Positions 1-6,034 of a stretch of DNA of 6,130 nt are shown here, piece after piece; the stretch's first letter is position 1; every line of letters begins with the position of its first letter. The DNA comes from Paracoccaceae bacterium (lineage in GTDB: Bacteria > Pseudomonadota > Alphaproteobacteria > Rhodobacterales > Rhodobacteraceae): assembly GCA_029881635.1 (NCBI GenBank), contig JAOUMG010000134.1, positions 1 to 6,130 on the forward strand, written 5' to 3'. The position numbers and the translations under genes are program-made. The notes under the pieces were generated by a model. The model saw nothing but the letters and a program-made list of their open reading frames with translations, searched no databases and was not told where the DNA came from.

Positions 1-1
1 A

Positions 2-1492
2 ATGAGGGCCGCTGAAGAAAACAGAAATCGCCTGCGCCTTGGCGAAGCCGTCTTTGACCCGCGCACCTGTCTTCTAATCGACCAGCACGGCAGTCCCATT
101 GCCGTGCGCGAACAATCCTTGCGCGTTCTTGACGAACTGGCTGCGCGAAACGGCGAGACAGTAGAAAAGGACGATCTGGTCAGCGCGGTATGGGCAGGGA
201 TTTCCGTTTCGGATGACAGCCTGGTGCAGTGTATCAAGGATATTCGCGCCGCCTTGGGTGACAGCGAACGGCAACTTCTGCGCACCACCGTCGGCCGGGG
301 CTACAGCTTGCATGGCGTGCGCGAAATTCCCATCAGTCCGGGGTCACTTCCAAAGCTTTTGATCTCGTCGATTCGTGTCAAAACCGATGCTCCGGAACTC
401 ATGGAACTCGCCGAGGTGATCACGGAGGAGCTTATCATTGCCCTTTCTCCCCGCTCGGGGCTCAGGGTTATCACTGACGAGACACTGCGCGGAACGGCAC
501 TTTATGCCATCAACGGGCGGGCGAGCCAGTTGGGTGAAAATTACCGTGTGTTCGTGCAGTTGGTCAAAGGACAATCCGGCGACGTGGTGTTCGCCCGGAC
601 ATGGAATGTCCCGGTCGACAAAGCAGACGTCCTTCCCCATCAGATCGCAGACCAGATTGGCAATATCCTGCGTGTTCAAATGATCACTTATGCAGGCGAG
701 GAACACATCGCCCGCGACAATGACGAACTGAACACACAAGAGCTTTTGGCTAAGGCGGCCTATCATATGGCGCGCTTTCATATCCACAACTGGGACGCCG
801 CTCGTGCAACGCTTTCACATGCGGTAGAGCGCGACAAAACCAATCCCATGGCCCTTGCCATGCGTGCGTCGATGGCCACGCAAATGACCCCGAATGTCGC
901 GTTTTCCAGAATTCCCGATGACCACGAATACTGTTTTGAGTTGGCCAACCGAGCCGTGGAAATCGCGCCGGGAATTGACTTCGTGATACGTACCCGTGGT
1001 AACCTACGGCTTTGGCTCAAGGCGGATCACGAAGGCGCACGCGCCGATTGCGGGCGGGCGCTTTCGGTCAATCCTTCCTTTCACCTGGCCATTCTGACAA
1101 TCGCCACCAGCGAGATTTTCGCGGGCGAGCGCCGGACGGGAGCTGCACGGATGAAAAGGTTGATGGACTTGTGCACGGCAAATGACTCGCAGTTTCCGCT
1201 TTACCTTTCTTTACTGGGACTGGGCCAACTGTTGGAAGGCGATACGGACGCCGCCTTGCAAAGCGCCCGCGAGGGTCACGAACGCGCACCAAGTGATGCC
1301 TGGTGTAGATATGTTTATGCCACCGTCGCGGCGGATCGAGACAGGATCGCGAAGACCGAAGGGTTCCGGCGCATGATCGCCGGTATCGGCCTTCCATTCA
1401 CGCATTTCCGTGATTTGCCTTTCACCGATATGCGGGAAGTCGACATGTTGGAGGAGCGGCTGACCCTCATCGGATACCCCCGCTCCTCTTGA
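2..1492 (+). CDS. Winged-helix transcriptional regulator with TolB-like and TPR domains (HilA/CadC-like, soluble)
   Basis: The 496-residue product is probably a cytoplasmic one-component transcription regulator. Residues about 10-106 form an OmpR/PhoB-type winged helix: the opening strands (LRLGEAVFDP), the helical core with LDELAARNGETVEKDDLVSAVW, a recognition helix near SDDSLVQCIKDIRAALGD, and the wing signature TTVGRGYSL. Residues about 117-230 resemble the TolB-like domain found between winged helix and TPRs in this family (NGRASQLGENYRVFVQLV, then VVFARTWNVP). Residues about 245-445 are helical TPR-like repeats (e.g. ELANRAVEIAPG, ADCGRALSVNPSF, ALQSAREGHERAPSD). The end (LPFTDMREVDMLEERLTLIGYP) matches the usual tail of such TPR proteins, so the 3' end is intact. 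No membrane segment is seen between the domains, unlike CadC or ToxR. The ATG lies one base from the window edge, so no ribosome-binding site can be seen and an upstream start is possible. Target genes are unknown. The architecture matches that of the regulator at 3765-5336. Confidence 0.88.
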   Translation: MRAAEENRNRLRLGEAVFDPRTCLLIDQHGSPIAVREQSLRVLDELAARNGETVEKDDLVSAVWAGISVSDDSLVQCIKDIRAALGDSERQLLRTTVGRGYSLHGVREIPISPGSLPKLLISSIRVKTDAPELMELAEVITEELIIALSPRSGLRVITDETLRGTALYAINGRASQLGENYRVFVQLVKGQSGDVVFARTWNVPVDKADVLPHQIADQIGNILRVQMITYAGEEHIARDNDELNTQELLAKAAYHMARFHIHNWDAARATLSHAVERDKTNPMALAMRASMATQMTPNVAFSRIPDDHEYCFELANRAVEIAPGIDFVIRTRGNLRLWLKADHEGARADCGRALSVNPSFHLAILTIATSEIFAGERRTGAARMKRLMDLCTANDSQFPLYLSLLGLGQLLEGDTDAALQSAREGHERAPSDAWCRYVYATVAADRDRIAKTEGFRRMIAGIGLPFTHFRDLPFTDMREVDMLEERLTLIGYPRSS

Positions 1493-1515
1493 ATGGCTAT
1501 GCGAATTTGTTCGGC

Positions 1516-1875
1516 TCAGCTCGTGCAGAACCCGCAAGTGGTTTTCTCGAGAAAAGGTTCGCGCGCATCGACTGGCAGTGACGACAGCCCGGCTCCGGTC
1601 CAGTCGGCCTTCAGTCGATAAAGGCCCATGGCATCGATTGCCCGCGCGAAAACGTACGCCTCGACAAAGCCCTCATCCTTCGCCTCAATTACCAGGAAAT
1701 GCACGCCGTTGATCTCCACGGCGTCAATCTCGCGAATATGGAGGGATTCCAGGAGCTGTTGTGACGCGCCTTCCACCGGCGTTGCCATCTTGACAGCAAA
1801 CTGTTCTGCTGCGGCGCTGCACGTAGTGGCGATGACGAGAGCGGCGGCGGTCTGAGCAATGATTGAGAAGTTCAT
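1516..1875 (-). CDS. Small exported protein of unknown function with C-terminal CxxC
   Basis: This encodes 119 residues. I chose the ATG at 1875 because AAGGA (1883-1887) lies 7 bases upstream and because this start gives a clean signal peptide; an in-frame ATG at 1923 would add an unconvincing arginine-rich extension. Residues 1-23 look like a Sec signal peptide: a hydrophobic core (IIAQTAAALVIATT) followed by CSAAAEQ, with probable signal peptidase I cleavage after AAA. The residues before the cysteine do not make a good lipobox. The mature part, about 96 residues, has alternating hydrophobic stretches (AVEINGVHFLVIEAKDEGFVEAYVFARAI) suggesting a small alpha/beta fold, and ends in the tail KTTCGFCTS. 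The CGFC at residues 114-117 could bind metal, be redox active or form a disulfide in the periplasm. I do not recognise the family. It converges on the upstream regulator gene with a 23-base gap. Before the IS inserted, it lay downstream of, and on the same strand as, the second regulator, about 340 bp away. Confidence 0.75.
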   Translation of the reverse strand: MNFSIIAQTAAALVIATTCSAAAEQFAVKMATPVEGASQQLLESLHIREIDAVEINGVHFLVIEAKDEGFVEAYVFARAIDAMGLYRLKADWTGAGLSSLPVDAREPFLEKTTCGFCTS

Positions 1876-2158
1876 TTGGTATTCCTTTATGTTTCGACGT
1901 CGACCTCGACGCCCTGAGTTCAATCCTATGGTCTCGACTTAGGCGGGACAGGAAATCCAAGTGAAATTTGTCCGAAAGTTTCTGAAATAGGATGTATTGG
2001 CTGACTCAGTAGCGAAGATCCGCTTTGGCATAATGGGGCTGCGATTCCACGTCGTTGTCACCGGCTCGATCGAAAAACGGTAGCAAGCTCGCTGAATTTG
2101 CATCGATCCGTATTGTCCCGCTAAGCAACCATCAGAGCGTCGCGCGGCGAACTTCCGG
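1876..2158. other. Intergenic stretch between small exported-protein gene and IS left end
   Basis: About 280 bases hold no gene I can support. The part nearest 1875 must contain the promoter of the minus-strand exported-protein gene, but I see no convincing -35/-10 pair. A perfect 10-bp palindrome, TCGACGTCGA, sits at 1894-1903 just upstream of that gene's ribosome-binding site and would lie in its 5' leader or promoter. A minus-strand reading frame spans 1939-2226, but it crosses the inferred IS end and lacks protein-like character, so I treat it as chance. Confidence 0.5.
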
Positions 2159-2182
2159 TTTCCGCCGATTCCGTGGAAAAAC
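2159..2182 (+). repeat. IS left terminal inverted repeat (inferred)
   Basis: Reading inward, the 24 bases from TTTCCGCC to GGAAAAAC match the reverse complement of 3686-3709 at 16 of 24 positions, including TTT, GC, ATT and a final GAAAAAC block. This is the end distal to the transposase start; the transposase stop is 57 bases inward. Confidence 0.55.
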
Positions 2183-2238
2183 AACGTTTTGCGAGCGCAG
2201 AAAGTGTCGCGTTGAGCTGAGCGCAAGCGCCTTTCTTG

Positions 2239-3624
2239 TCAGGCTTTGCGCGTTTGCTGCGGTGCAGGAAAGATCTTGGCTAGTTTGCGGAGGTTTTGGG
2301 CGGTGGCGGCGAGGAGGAATTCGTCATTTGCACCGCAGGGGCCACGTAATCGGAGCCGCCCGAGGCCGAGAATGCGTTTGAGGTGGGCAAACAGCATCTC
2401 GACTTTCTTTCTGAGCTTCATCGAGATGTCGTACTGGCGGGTCTTTGCGATTTCGCGGGCAACCTGGCGGGCGTCTTCATGCTCTTCACGTTTGATCTTG
2501 CGGGCGTCCGCATTCGGGCAGCACTTCGGCTTGGAGGGACACGCCTTGCAGGTCAGTTTCAAGGCCTGATACTTGGCGACACCCTTGCCGGTTGGTCCAC
2601 GGCTCGGATCAGAATAGTTGCGACGGAATAGCTTGAGCACTTCACCTTCCGGGCAAATGTACTGGTTGTTCTCTGCATCCCATTCAAAGTCGGCGCGGGA
2701 CCAGGTGCTATCCCTGCGACCAGCCTTGTCAATCACTGGGATATGCGGTGCGATGCCGCGATCCACCAGCCAGCCCAGCATCGGGCCGGAGCCGTAGGCC
2801 GTGTCTGCGATGATGCGCTCGGGATGCAGATCGAAAGTATCTTTGACCCGGCCCAGCATTGTGCGCACGGACCCTACCTCGGCCTGTTGGATCGACCTGG
2901 TCGCTTCTACGTCGACGATCACACCGTGACCGGTATCGATCAGGTAATTGGTCGAATAAGCGAAGAATGCAGGGCCTTTGCGCGCTGCCGTCCATTGGCT
3001 CGCTGGGTCCGAATGCGAGGTGAACTTGGGCTGGACCTCGCTGGCGGCGCCGAAGGCGGCCTCGTCCAGCGTGTCAAGATACTCACGCACGGCGCGGGGC
3101 GCGTCGGCCGGATCGATACTCGTCGCGTCCCACTCGTCCTTCGCTGTCGAGTTCTGTTTGTTGGCGTCAGCCTCGATCAAGCTGGCATCGACGGCAAGCC
3201 GCTGACCGCTCACGAGGCCCTCCTCGATGCATCGGGCCACGGTTGTCTGAAAGAGGTGGCGCAGCAGTTCGCTCTCCCGGAACCGGCCATGGCGGTTCTT
3301 GGAGAATGTCGAGTGATCCGGCACCCGGTCGGTCAAGTCGAGACGGCAAAACCATCTGTACGCCAAGTTCAGATGGACCTCTTCGCAGAGCCGCCGTTCG
3401 GAACGGACACCAAAGCAATACCCCACGAGAAGCATCCGGATCAGCAACTCGGGATCAACAGATGGACGGCCTGTATGGCTGTAGAGATCGGGCAGATACT
3501 GGCGGATGCTGCTCAGGTCGACGAACCGGTCGATCGAACGTAGCAGATGATCTTGGGGGACGTGATCCTCCAGCGAGAACTCATAGAACAGCGCCGCCTG
3601 CGCTTCTTGCCGTGGCCCCATCAT
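2239..3624 (-). CDS. IS1182-family transposase (DDE, DUF772-type N-terminus)
   Basis: The 461-residue enzyme should catalyse cut-and-paste or copy transposition of the surrounding IS. The N-terminus (residues about 15-115: LRSIDRFVDL, GRPSVDPELLIRMLLVGYCFGVRSERRL, then LAYRWFCRLDLTDRVPDHSTFSKNR split over the region) is the DUF772-type domain typical of IS1182 and IS5-like transposases. The catalytic triad is visible as D146 (AVDASLIEADA), D274 (IIADTAYGSG) and E409 (RKKVEMLFAHLKRILGLGRL). Between the second D and E lies a cysteine-rich insert (C324, C359, C362, C368, C369) consistent with the zinc-ribbon-like segment of this family. The start at 3624 is preceded by GGAGG with a 7-base spacer and is followed at once by a second ATG. 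The gene is intact with no frameshift, and the long plus-strand frames opposite it are shadows. Confidence 0.95.
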   Translation of the reverse strand: MMGPRQEAQAALFYEFSLEDHVPQDHLLRSIDRFVDLSSIRQYLPDLYSHTGRPSVDPELLIRMLLVGYCFGVRSERRLCEEVHLNLAYRWFCRLDLTDRVPDHSTFSKNRHGRFRESELLRHLFQTTVARCIEEGLVSGQRLAVDASLIEADANKQNSTAKDEWDATSIDPADAPRAVREYLDTLDEAAFGAASEVQPKFTSHSDPASQWTAARKGPAFFAYSTNYLIDTGHGVIVDVEATRSIQQAEVGSVRTMLGRVKDTFDLHPERIIADTAYGSGPMLGWLVDRGIAPHIPVIDKAGRRDSTWSRADFEWDAENNQYICPEGEVLKLFRRNYSDPSRGPTGKGVAKYQALKLTCKACPSKPKCCPNADARKIKREEHEDARQVAREIAKTRQYDISMKLRKKVEMLFAHLKRILGLGRLRLRGPCGANDEFLLAATAQNLRKLAKIFPAPQQTRKA

Positions 3625-3650
3625 CGCTGATCCTCCCGCTCACTACGGGA

Positions 3651-3679
3651 ATTGAATCAGCGGATCACGCCTCGATCAA
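3651..3679 (-). promoter_or_regulatory. Candidate sigma-70-type promoter of the transposase gene
   Basis: On the minus strand, TTGATC (3674-3679) is followed after 17 bases by TTCAAT (3651-3656), each matching 4 of 6 consensus positions. It lies just inside the right inverted repeat and 27 bases upstream of the transposase ATG. The assignment is based on spacing and position only. Confidence 0.35.
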
Positions 3680-3685
3680 GAGCGA

Positions 3686-3709
3686 GTTTTTCAACAAAAT
3701 ACGCCCAAA
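3686..3709 (-). repeat. IS right terminal inverted repeat (inferred)
   Basis: This is the partner of 2159-2182, lying upstream of the transposase start. On the minus strand it reads inward from TTTGGGCG to TTGAAAAAC. The TTTTTCAACA stretch on the plus strand looks like other IS ends, but that is an impression, not a comparison. Confidence 0.55.
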
Positions 3710-3712
3710 GTG

Positions 3713-3727
3713 ACCGGAATCTCCGGT
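3713..3727 (-). terminator. Short hairpin downstream of second regulator gene, possible weak terminator
   Basis: ACCGGA, three loop bases, TCCGGT form a perfect 6-bp inverted repeat 38 bases beyond the stop of the minus-strand regulator gene. On that strand the hairpin is followed by CACTTTGG rather than a T-run, so termination would be weak. It lies directly against the IS right end and could instead have been a preferred palindromic target for insertion. Confidence 0.3.
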
Positions 3728-3764
3728 TGTTCATGCTCCGACGTGGAGAGAAGACTATACTAAA

Positions 3765-5336
3765 TTATTGCTTTAAATATTCTTTGGCCGCGAACTCAAG
3801 CTGTCGGGCAATGTCTCGGACCGTTGACCGCTCACGGTACGGTTGGTGTTCTGCATACTGCGACGGTGAGAACTTCGGATCAATTGCCAAGAGCTGTTTG
3901 AAATAATCGGCGGCTAATTGGCGTTGTCCTTGCTCGCTTGAAAGAACTGCGAGAATTGCGATTGTCGCCAGATCGGTCGGTTTTGAGCGCAAAGCCGTCT
4001 CGGCAACTTTTTTGGCATCATCCAAAGCCCCACATGCGCGAGACACAGCCGCCAGAATACTGTCGAACAACGGCGGGTGCATCGGTGCGTATCTGATCGC
4101 CAGATTAATATGGCGAAGTGCCTCGGTATCTTTTCCACAATAGTGCAGAACGTTAGCGAAGAACCCATTGGCATGTGCGCAGTTGGGGCGGGATTGAACG
4201 GCTATTCGACCGGCTTCCAGTGCCTTGTCGAATTCCTTTTCCATTAGATAAACATGGCTCAGAACCGTATGGGCCTGGCCATCAAAATCCTCACATTCAA
4301 CGGCCTTCTCGGCCCAGTCCCGGGCTTGGAGATGAGCGTCTTCCAGTGAATCTGCCCAACCGCGCTGGTACTCGTACCAAAAGGTAAGCGCGACCCATGT
4401 CGGCCCCAGTGCCAGATCGGGATGATACAGTGCGACGCGTTCGAAGTCGCGCCTTGCCGATTTGAGGCTGTCCTTGGTCATAAGAAAGAAGTTTTCGATG
4501 CCGCGGTAGAACACTTCCAGCGATTTCAAATCGGAAAGAGTCTTGTGCCATATGCGTGCTTCTTCTCCGGAAACAAGCTTTACGTTCATGGATGTCAGGA
4601 CATCGGACACAACATTATCTAGAAACTCGAAGGCTTCGGAAAACTGCCGGTCGTACTGCTCTGACCAAACGATGGTTCCCGCCACGGCATCCACTAGCTG
4701 GGCGGTGTAGCGCACGAGATTTCCCGATCGGCGCACTTGCCCTTGAAGGACGTATTGAACTCCAAGTATTTGCGCGGCTTCTTTTGCAGAGTGCTGGCCA
4801 ACAGCCGAAGCCGAGCCCGCCGCGATCAGAAACAAGCCCGACGCCTTGACCAATGCATTTTGTATGTCGATCCGCAGGCCCTGGGCCAAATGTCGTGTTT
4901 CGGCACTATCAGATATGCTTTCTATCGGCATCACCACGATGGAAGGTCGGCTTGGTAACGGCTGGTTGCGACCAGACCCCTGTGCGGCGGATGCCGCAGC
5001 TGGCGGCTCTTCTGATGCGTTTGTCGTTGCTTCCGGAACGAACCGGAATCCACGTCGGGGGACGGTTTTGATTATACGTTGAGCCTTGCCGTCGTCGCCA
5101 AGTGCCTTGCGCGCCATATTGATCCGGGTGGAAATGGCGGCATCGGAAACGATCCGCCCGCCCCAGACGCCGTCAATCAGATCGTCGCGGCTCAAGAGGC
5201 GCCGGTCACTCTCAGCAAAGTATCTGATTAGGTCGAAAACCTGGGGCTCGATAGCCTGAATTTCGCCTCCCCGGGTCAACTCCAGCGAGTCAAGATCAAG
5301 GCAGCAGTCTGCAAACTCAATTCGCTTGAACTTCAT
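3765..5336 (-). CDS. Winged-helix transcriptional regulator with TolB-like and TPR domains (second copy of the architecture)
   Basis: The 523-residue product is a probable soluble DNA-binding regulator. Residues 1-100 are an OmpR/PhoB-type winged helix (KRIEFADCCLDLDSLELTRGG, LIRYFAESDRRLLSRDDLIDGVWGGRIVSD, recognition helix TRINMARKALGDDG, wing IIKTVPRRGFRFV). An alanine/serine/proline-rich linker covers about 103-130. Residues about 132-252 are a TolB-like domain (SIVVMPIESISD, GVQYVLQGQVRRSGNLVRYTAQLVDAVAGTIVWSEQYDR). Residues about 272-490 carry TPR-like repeats (WAEKAVECEDFDGQAHTVLSHVYLMEKEFDKALEAGRIAV; ALRHINLAIRYAPMHPP; AETALRSKPTDLATIAILAV). No transmembrane helix is present, so it is unlikely to sense signals directly across the membrane as CadC does; TPRs probably mediate protein contacts. 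The C-terminus appears natural, and the IS lies just downstream without truncating it. The ribosome-binding site is weak (GGA about 9-10 bases upstream). It is divergent from the 60-residue gene, a plausible regulatory target. Confidence 0.9.
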   Translation of the reverse strand: MKFKRIEFADCCLDLDSLELTRGGEIQAIEPQVFDLIRYFAESDRRLLSRDDLIDGVWGGRIVSDAAISTRINMARKALGDDGKAQRIIKTVPRRGFRFVPEATTNASEEPPAAASAAQGSGRNQPLPSRPSIVVMPIESISDSAETRHLAQGLRIDIQNALVKASGLFLIAAGSASAVGQHSAKEAAQILGVQYVLQGQVRRSGNLVRYTAQLVDAVAGTIVWSEQYDRQFSEAFEFLDNVVSDVLTSMNVKLVSGEEARIWHKTLSDLKSLEVFYRGIENFFLMTKDSLKSARRDFERVALYHPDLALGPTWVALTFWYEYQRGWADSLEDAHLQARDWAEKAVECEDFDGQAHTVLSHVYLMEKEFDKALEAGRIAVQSRPNCAHANGFFANVLHYCGKDTEALRHINLAIRYAPMHPPLFDSILAAVSRACGALDDAKKVAETALRSKPTDLATIAILAVLSSEQGQRQLAADYFKQLLAIDPKFSPSQYAEHQPYRERSTVRDIARQLEFAAKEYLKQ

Positions 5337-5493
5337 CAGATTCGGTCCAAATCCTACGCCCAGTGTTGCACCATAACCGGCGCAAGGCCGTTTCTAAAGA
5401 AAATCTGGAGAACTCCGTCAAGCGGGAGGGTCGAGAGGCGTCTAACCTCAAATTTACGAACAATGAGGCAAACCCAACCTAAGGAGACAACAA
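5337..5493. promoter_or_regulatory. Divergent promoter region between second regulator and 60-residue gene
   Basis: These 157 bases separate the two divergent starts, so promoters for both should lie here. I find no convincing sigma-70 pair; TTGCAC near 5369 has no properly spaced -10. An imperfect operator-like inverted repeat, CCTCA (5446-5450) and TGAGG (5464-5468), flanks an AT-rich core just upstream of the plus-strand ribosome-binding site. Winged-helix proteins of this class often bind near their own gene, so autoregulation or control of the divergent gene is possible, but this is inference. Confidence 0.4.
5481..5486 (+). promoter_or_regulatory. Strong ribosome-binding site of the 60-residue gene
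   Basis: AAGGAG, 7 bases before the ATG at 5494, is close to the ideal Shine-Dalgarno sequence and is the strongest in this window together with that of the transposase. It is the main reason to accept the short downstream gene. Confidence 0.7.
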
Positions 5494-5676
5494 ATGATCC
5501 GCATCGCAAAAAATGAATTCATCCGGAAAGACGGCTCGGTCGATACAACCAAAGCCATGTTGGCTGGGCACGACGAAAGAACAGATACTCTGCGAGCCAT
5601 GGGTCGGGCAGCGGCACACTGGATTTCCCGCCGGTTGTCTGCGTCAGCAAAGGGAAAAGCACCCAGATCGGCCTAG
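5494..5676 (+). CDS. Small basic protein of unknown function (60 residues)
   Basis: I do not recognise this protein. It begins MIRIAKNEFIRKDGSVD and continues into a likely amphipathic helix of about 25 residues (HDERTDTLRAMGRAAAHWIS, then RRLSASAKGK) with a basic tail. No signal peptide, membrane segment or cysteine is present, so it is probably cytoplasmic. Its high positive charge could allow contact with nucleic acid, membrane or an acidic partner protein, but no motif shows which. The evidence for a real gene is the near-ideal ribosome-binding site at 5481-5486, the divergent position next to a regulator gene, and a hairpin-plus-T-run terminator 66 bases after the stop. It appears monocistronic and may be a target of the neighbouring regulator. 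Confidence 0.6.
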   Translation: MIRIAKNEFIRKDGSVDTTKAMLAGHDERTDTLRAMGRAAAHWISRRLSASAKGKAPRSA

Positions 5677-5742
5677 CCCGGTCAAAGTTGCCGAAAACCA
5701 CTGCGTCGAAACGAGATTTTGCGGAACTATCTCCTTCCAGTG

Positions 5743-5766
5743 AAAACGGCGGTTATCGCCGTTTTT
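5743..5766 (+). terminator. Rho-independent terminator of the 60-residue gene
   Basis: The arm AAAACGGCG and its perfect complement CGCCGTTTT flank a 5-base loop and are followed by one further T on the plus strand. The A-run on the left side makes it potentially bidirectional, so it could also end a minus-strand transcript coming from the tuf side. Confidence 0.8.
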
Positions 5767-5875
5767 GCCTCTTCCACAAAAGATCACTGAAATAGCTGCG
5801 CCCGAATCCCACGGAGAAACCATCCCGGTCTCGCCGAGATTCTGCCCTGCAACGATTGGCAGGAAGGTCCGCAAA
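5743..5875 (-). ncRNA. Candidate small RNA between the two terminators (speculative)
   Basis: A minus-strand transcript starting about 7 bases after the -10 at 5881-5886 would run roughly 130 bases and end at the 5743-5766 hairpin. It could form internal hairpins: CTGCC/GGCAG around a loop near 5842-5862, and TCTC/GAGA around GGC near 5829-5841. I recognise no known RNA family; the conserved features of SRP RNA are absent, and it is not evidently 6S RNA. The call rests only on promoter, structure and terminator. Confidence 0.25.
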
Positions 5876-5880
5876 GCTGC

Positions 5881-5908
5881 AATTTATTCGCAGCGCAGCA
5901 TCGGTCAA
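5881..5908 (-). promoter_or_regulatory. Candidate sigma-70 promoter on the minus strand
   Basis: TTGACC (5903-5908, 5 of 6 consensus) is followed after 16 bases by TAAATT (5881-5886, 4 of 6). It is the best promoter-like pair I found in the window, and it points away from tuf into a gene-free segment closed by a terminator. Confidence 0.4.
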
Positions 5909-5952
5909 ATTGGGCTCAAACCGGACCAACACCCTTTCGCGACATAGCCAAT

Positions 5953-5983
5953 AAAAAGGGCGACCCGAGGGTCGCCCTTTTTT
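5953..5983 (-). terminator. Bidirectional rho-independent terminator downstream of tuf
   Basis: GGGCGACCC and GGGTCGCCC form a perfect 9-bp G+C-rich stem with a 2-base GA spacer, extended by a run of A on the left and T on the right. On the minus strand it lies about 50 bases after the tuf stop and is followed by TTTTTATT; on the plus strand it is followed by six T. It should end tuf transcription and block read-through in both directions. Confidence 0.9.
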
Positions 5984-5996
5984 ACTCAGTGGCAGA

Positions 5997-6014
5997 CCGG
6001 GCATTATTGCCCGG
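5997..6014 (-). other. Hairpin in the tuf 3' untranslated region
   Basis: CCGGGCA and TGCCCGG form a perfect 7-bp stem with a 4-base loop between the tuf stop and the terminator. No T-run follows on either strand, so it is more likely a stabilising 3' structure than a terminator. Confidence 0.45.
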
Positions 6015-6034
6015 GCTGCTTCGAACCGGCGTTA

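Larger units (their letters stand above)
2159..3709 (-). mobile_element. IS1182-family insertion sequence, apparently complete
   Basis: The element is about 1.55 kb with a single minus-strand DDE transposase gene. Its ends are inferred from an imperfect inverted repeat matching at 16 of 24 positions, with the shared core GAAAAAC facing inward at 2176-2182 and its complement at 3686-3692. The transposase is full length, with catalytic residues and a ribosome-binding site, so the copy may be active. No clear flanking target duplication is visible: CCGG sits directly left of the left end (2155-2158) and again at 3714-3717, four bases beyond the right end used here. The exact boundaries are therefore uncertain by several bases. 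The family assignment rests on the transposase. Confidence 0.8.
5677..6034. other. Gene-free stretch between 60-residue gene and tuf
   Basis: No convincing protein-coding gene lies here. It contains two terminator hairpins (5743-5766 and 5953-5983), a further hairpin next to the tuf stop (5997-6014), and a candidate minus-strand promoter at 5881-5908. A minus-strand frame over 5753-6004 has no ribosome-binding site at a sensible start, and its end runs into the first terminator, so I do not call it. Confidence 0.6.

Noticed and set aside
1875..1923. Extended upstream start at 1923 for the exported-protein gene
   Set aside because: It would add an arginine-rich stretch before the signal peptide and lose the well-placed ribosome-binding site at 1883-1887.
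1939..2226. Minus-strand reading frame of 95 codons
   Set aside because: It crosses the inferred IS left end, has no good ribosome-binding site, and its composition is unlike a protein.
2743..3543. Long plus-strand reading frame of 266 codons opposite the transposase
   Set aside because: It is the antisense of the well-supported transposase gene, lacks a recognisable domain and arises from G+C-rich codon bias.
5369..5400. TTGCAC followed by a TCTAAA-like -10 in the divergent intergenic region
   Set aside because: The spacing of about 21 bases is too long for a normal sigma-70 promoter.
5753..6004. Minus-strand reading frame of 83 codons between tuf and the 60-residue gene
   Set aside because: It reads through the strong terminator at 5953-5983 and ends within the one at 5743-5766, with no ribosome-binding site at a plausible start.
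6015..6030. tRNA T-arm-like GGTTCGAAGC on the minus strand near the tuf stop
   Set aside because: No acceptor, D or anticodon stems can be arranged around it, and it overlaps the tuf 3' flank.
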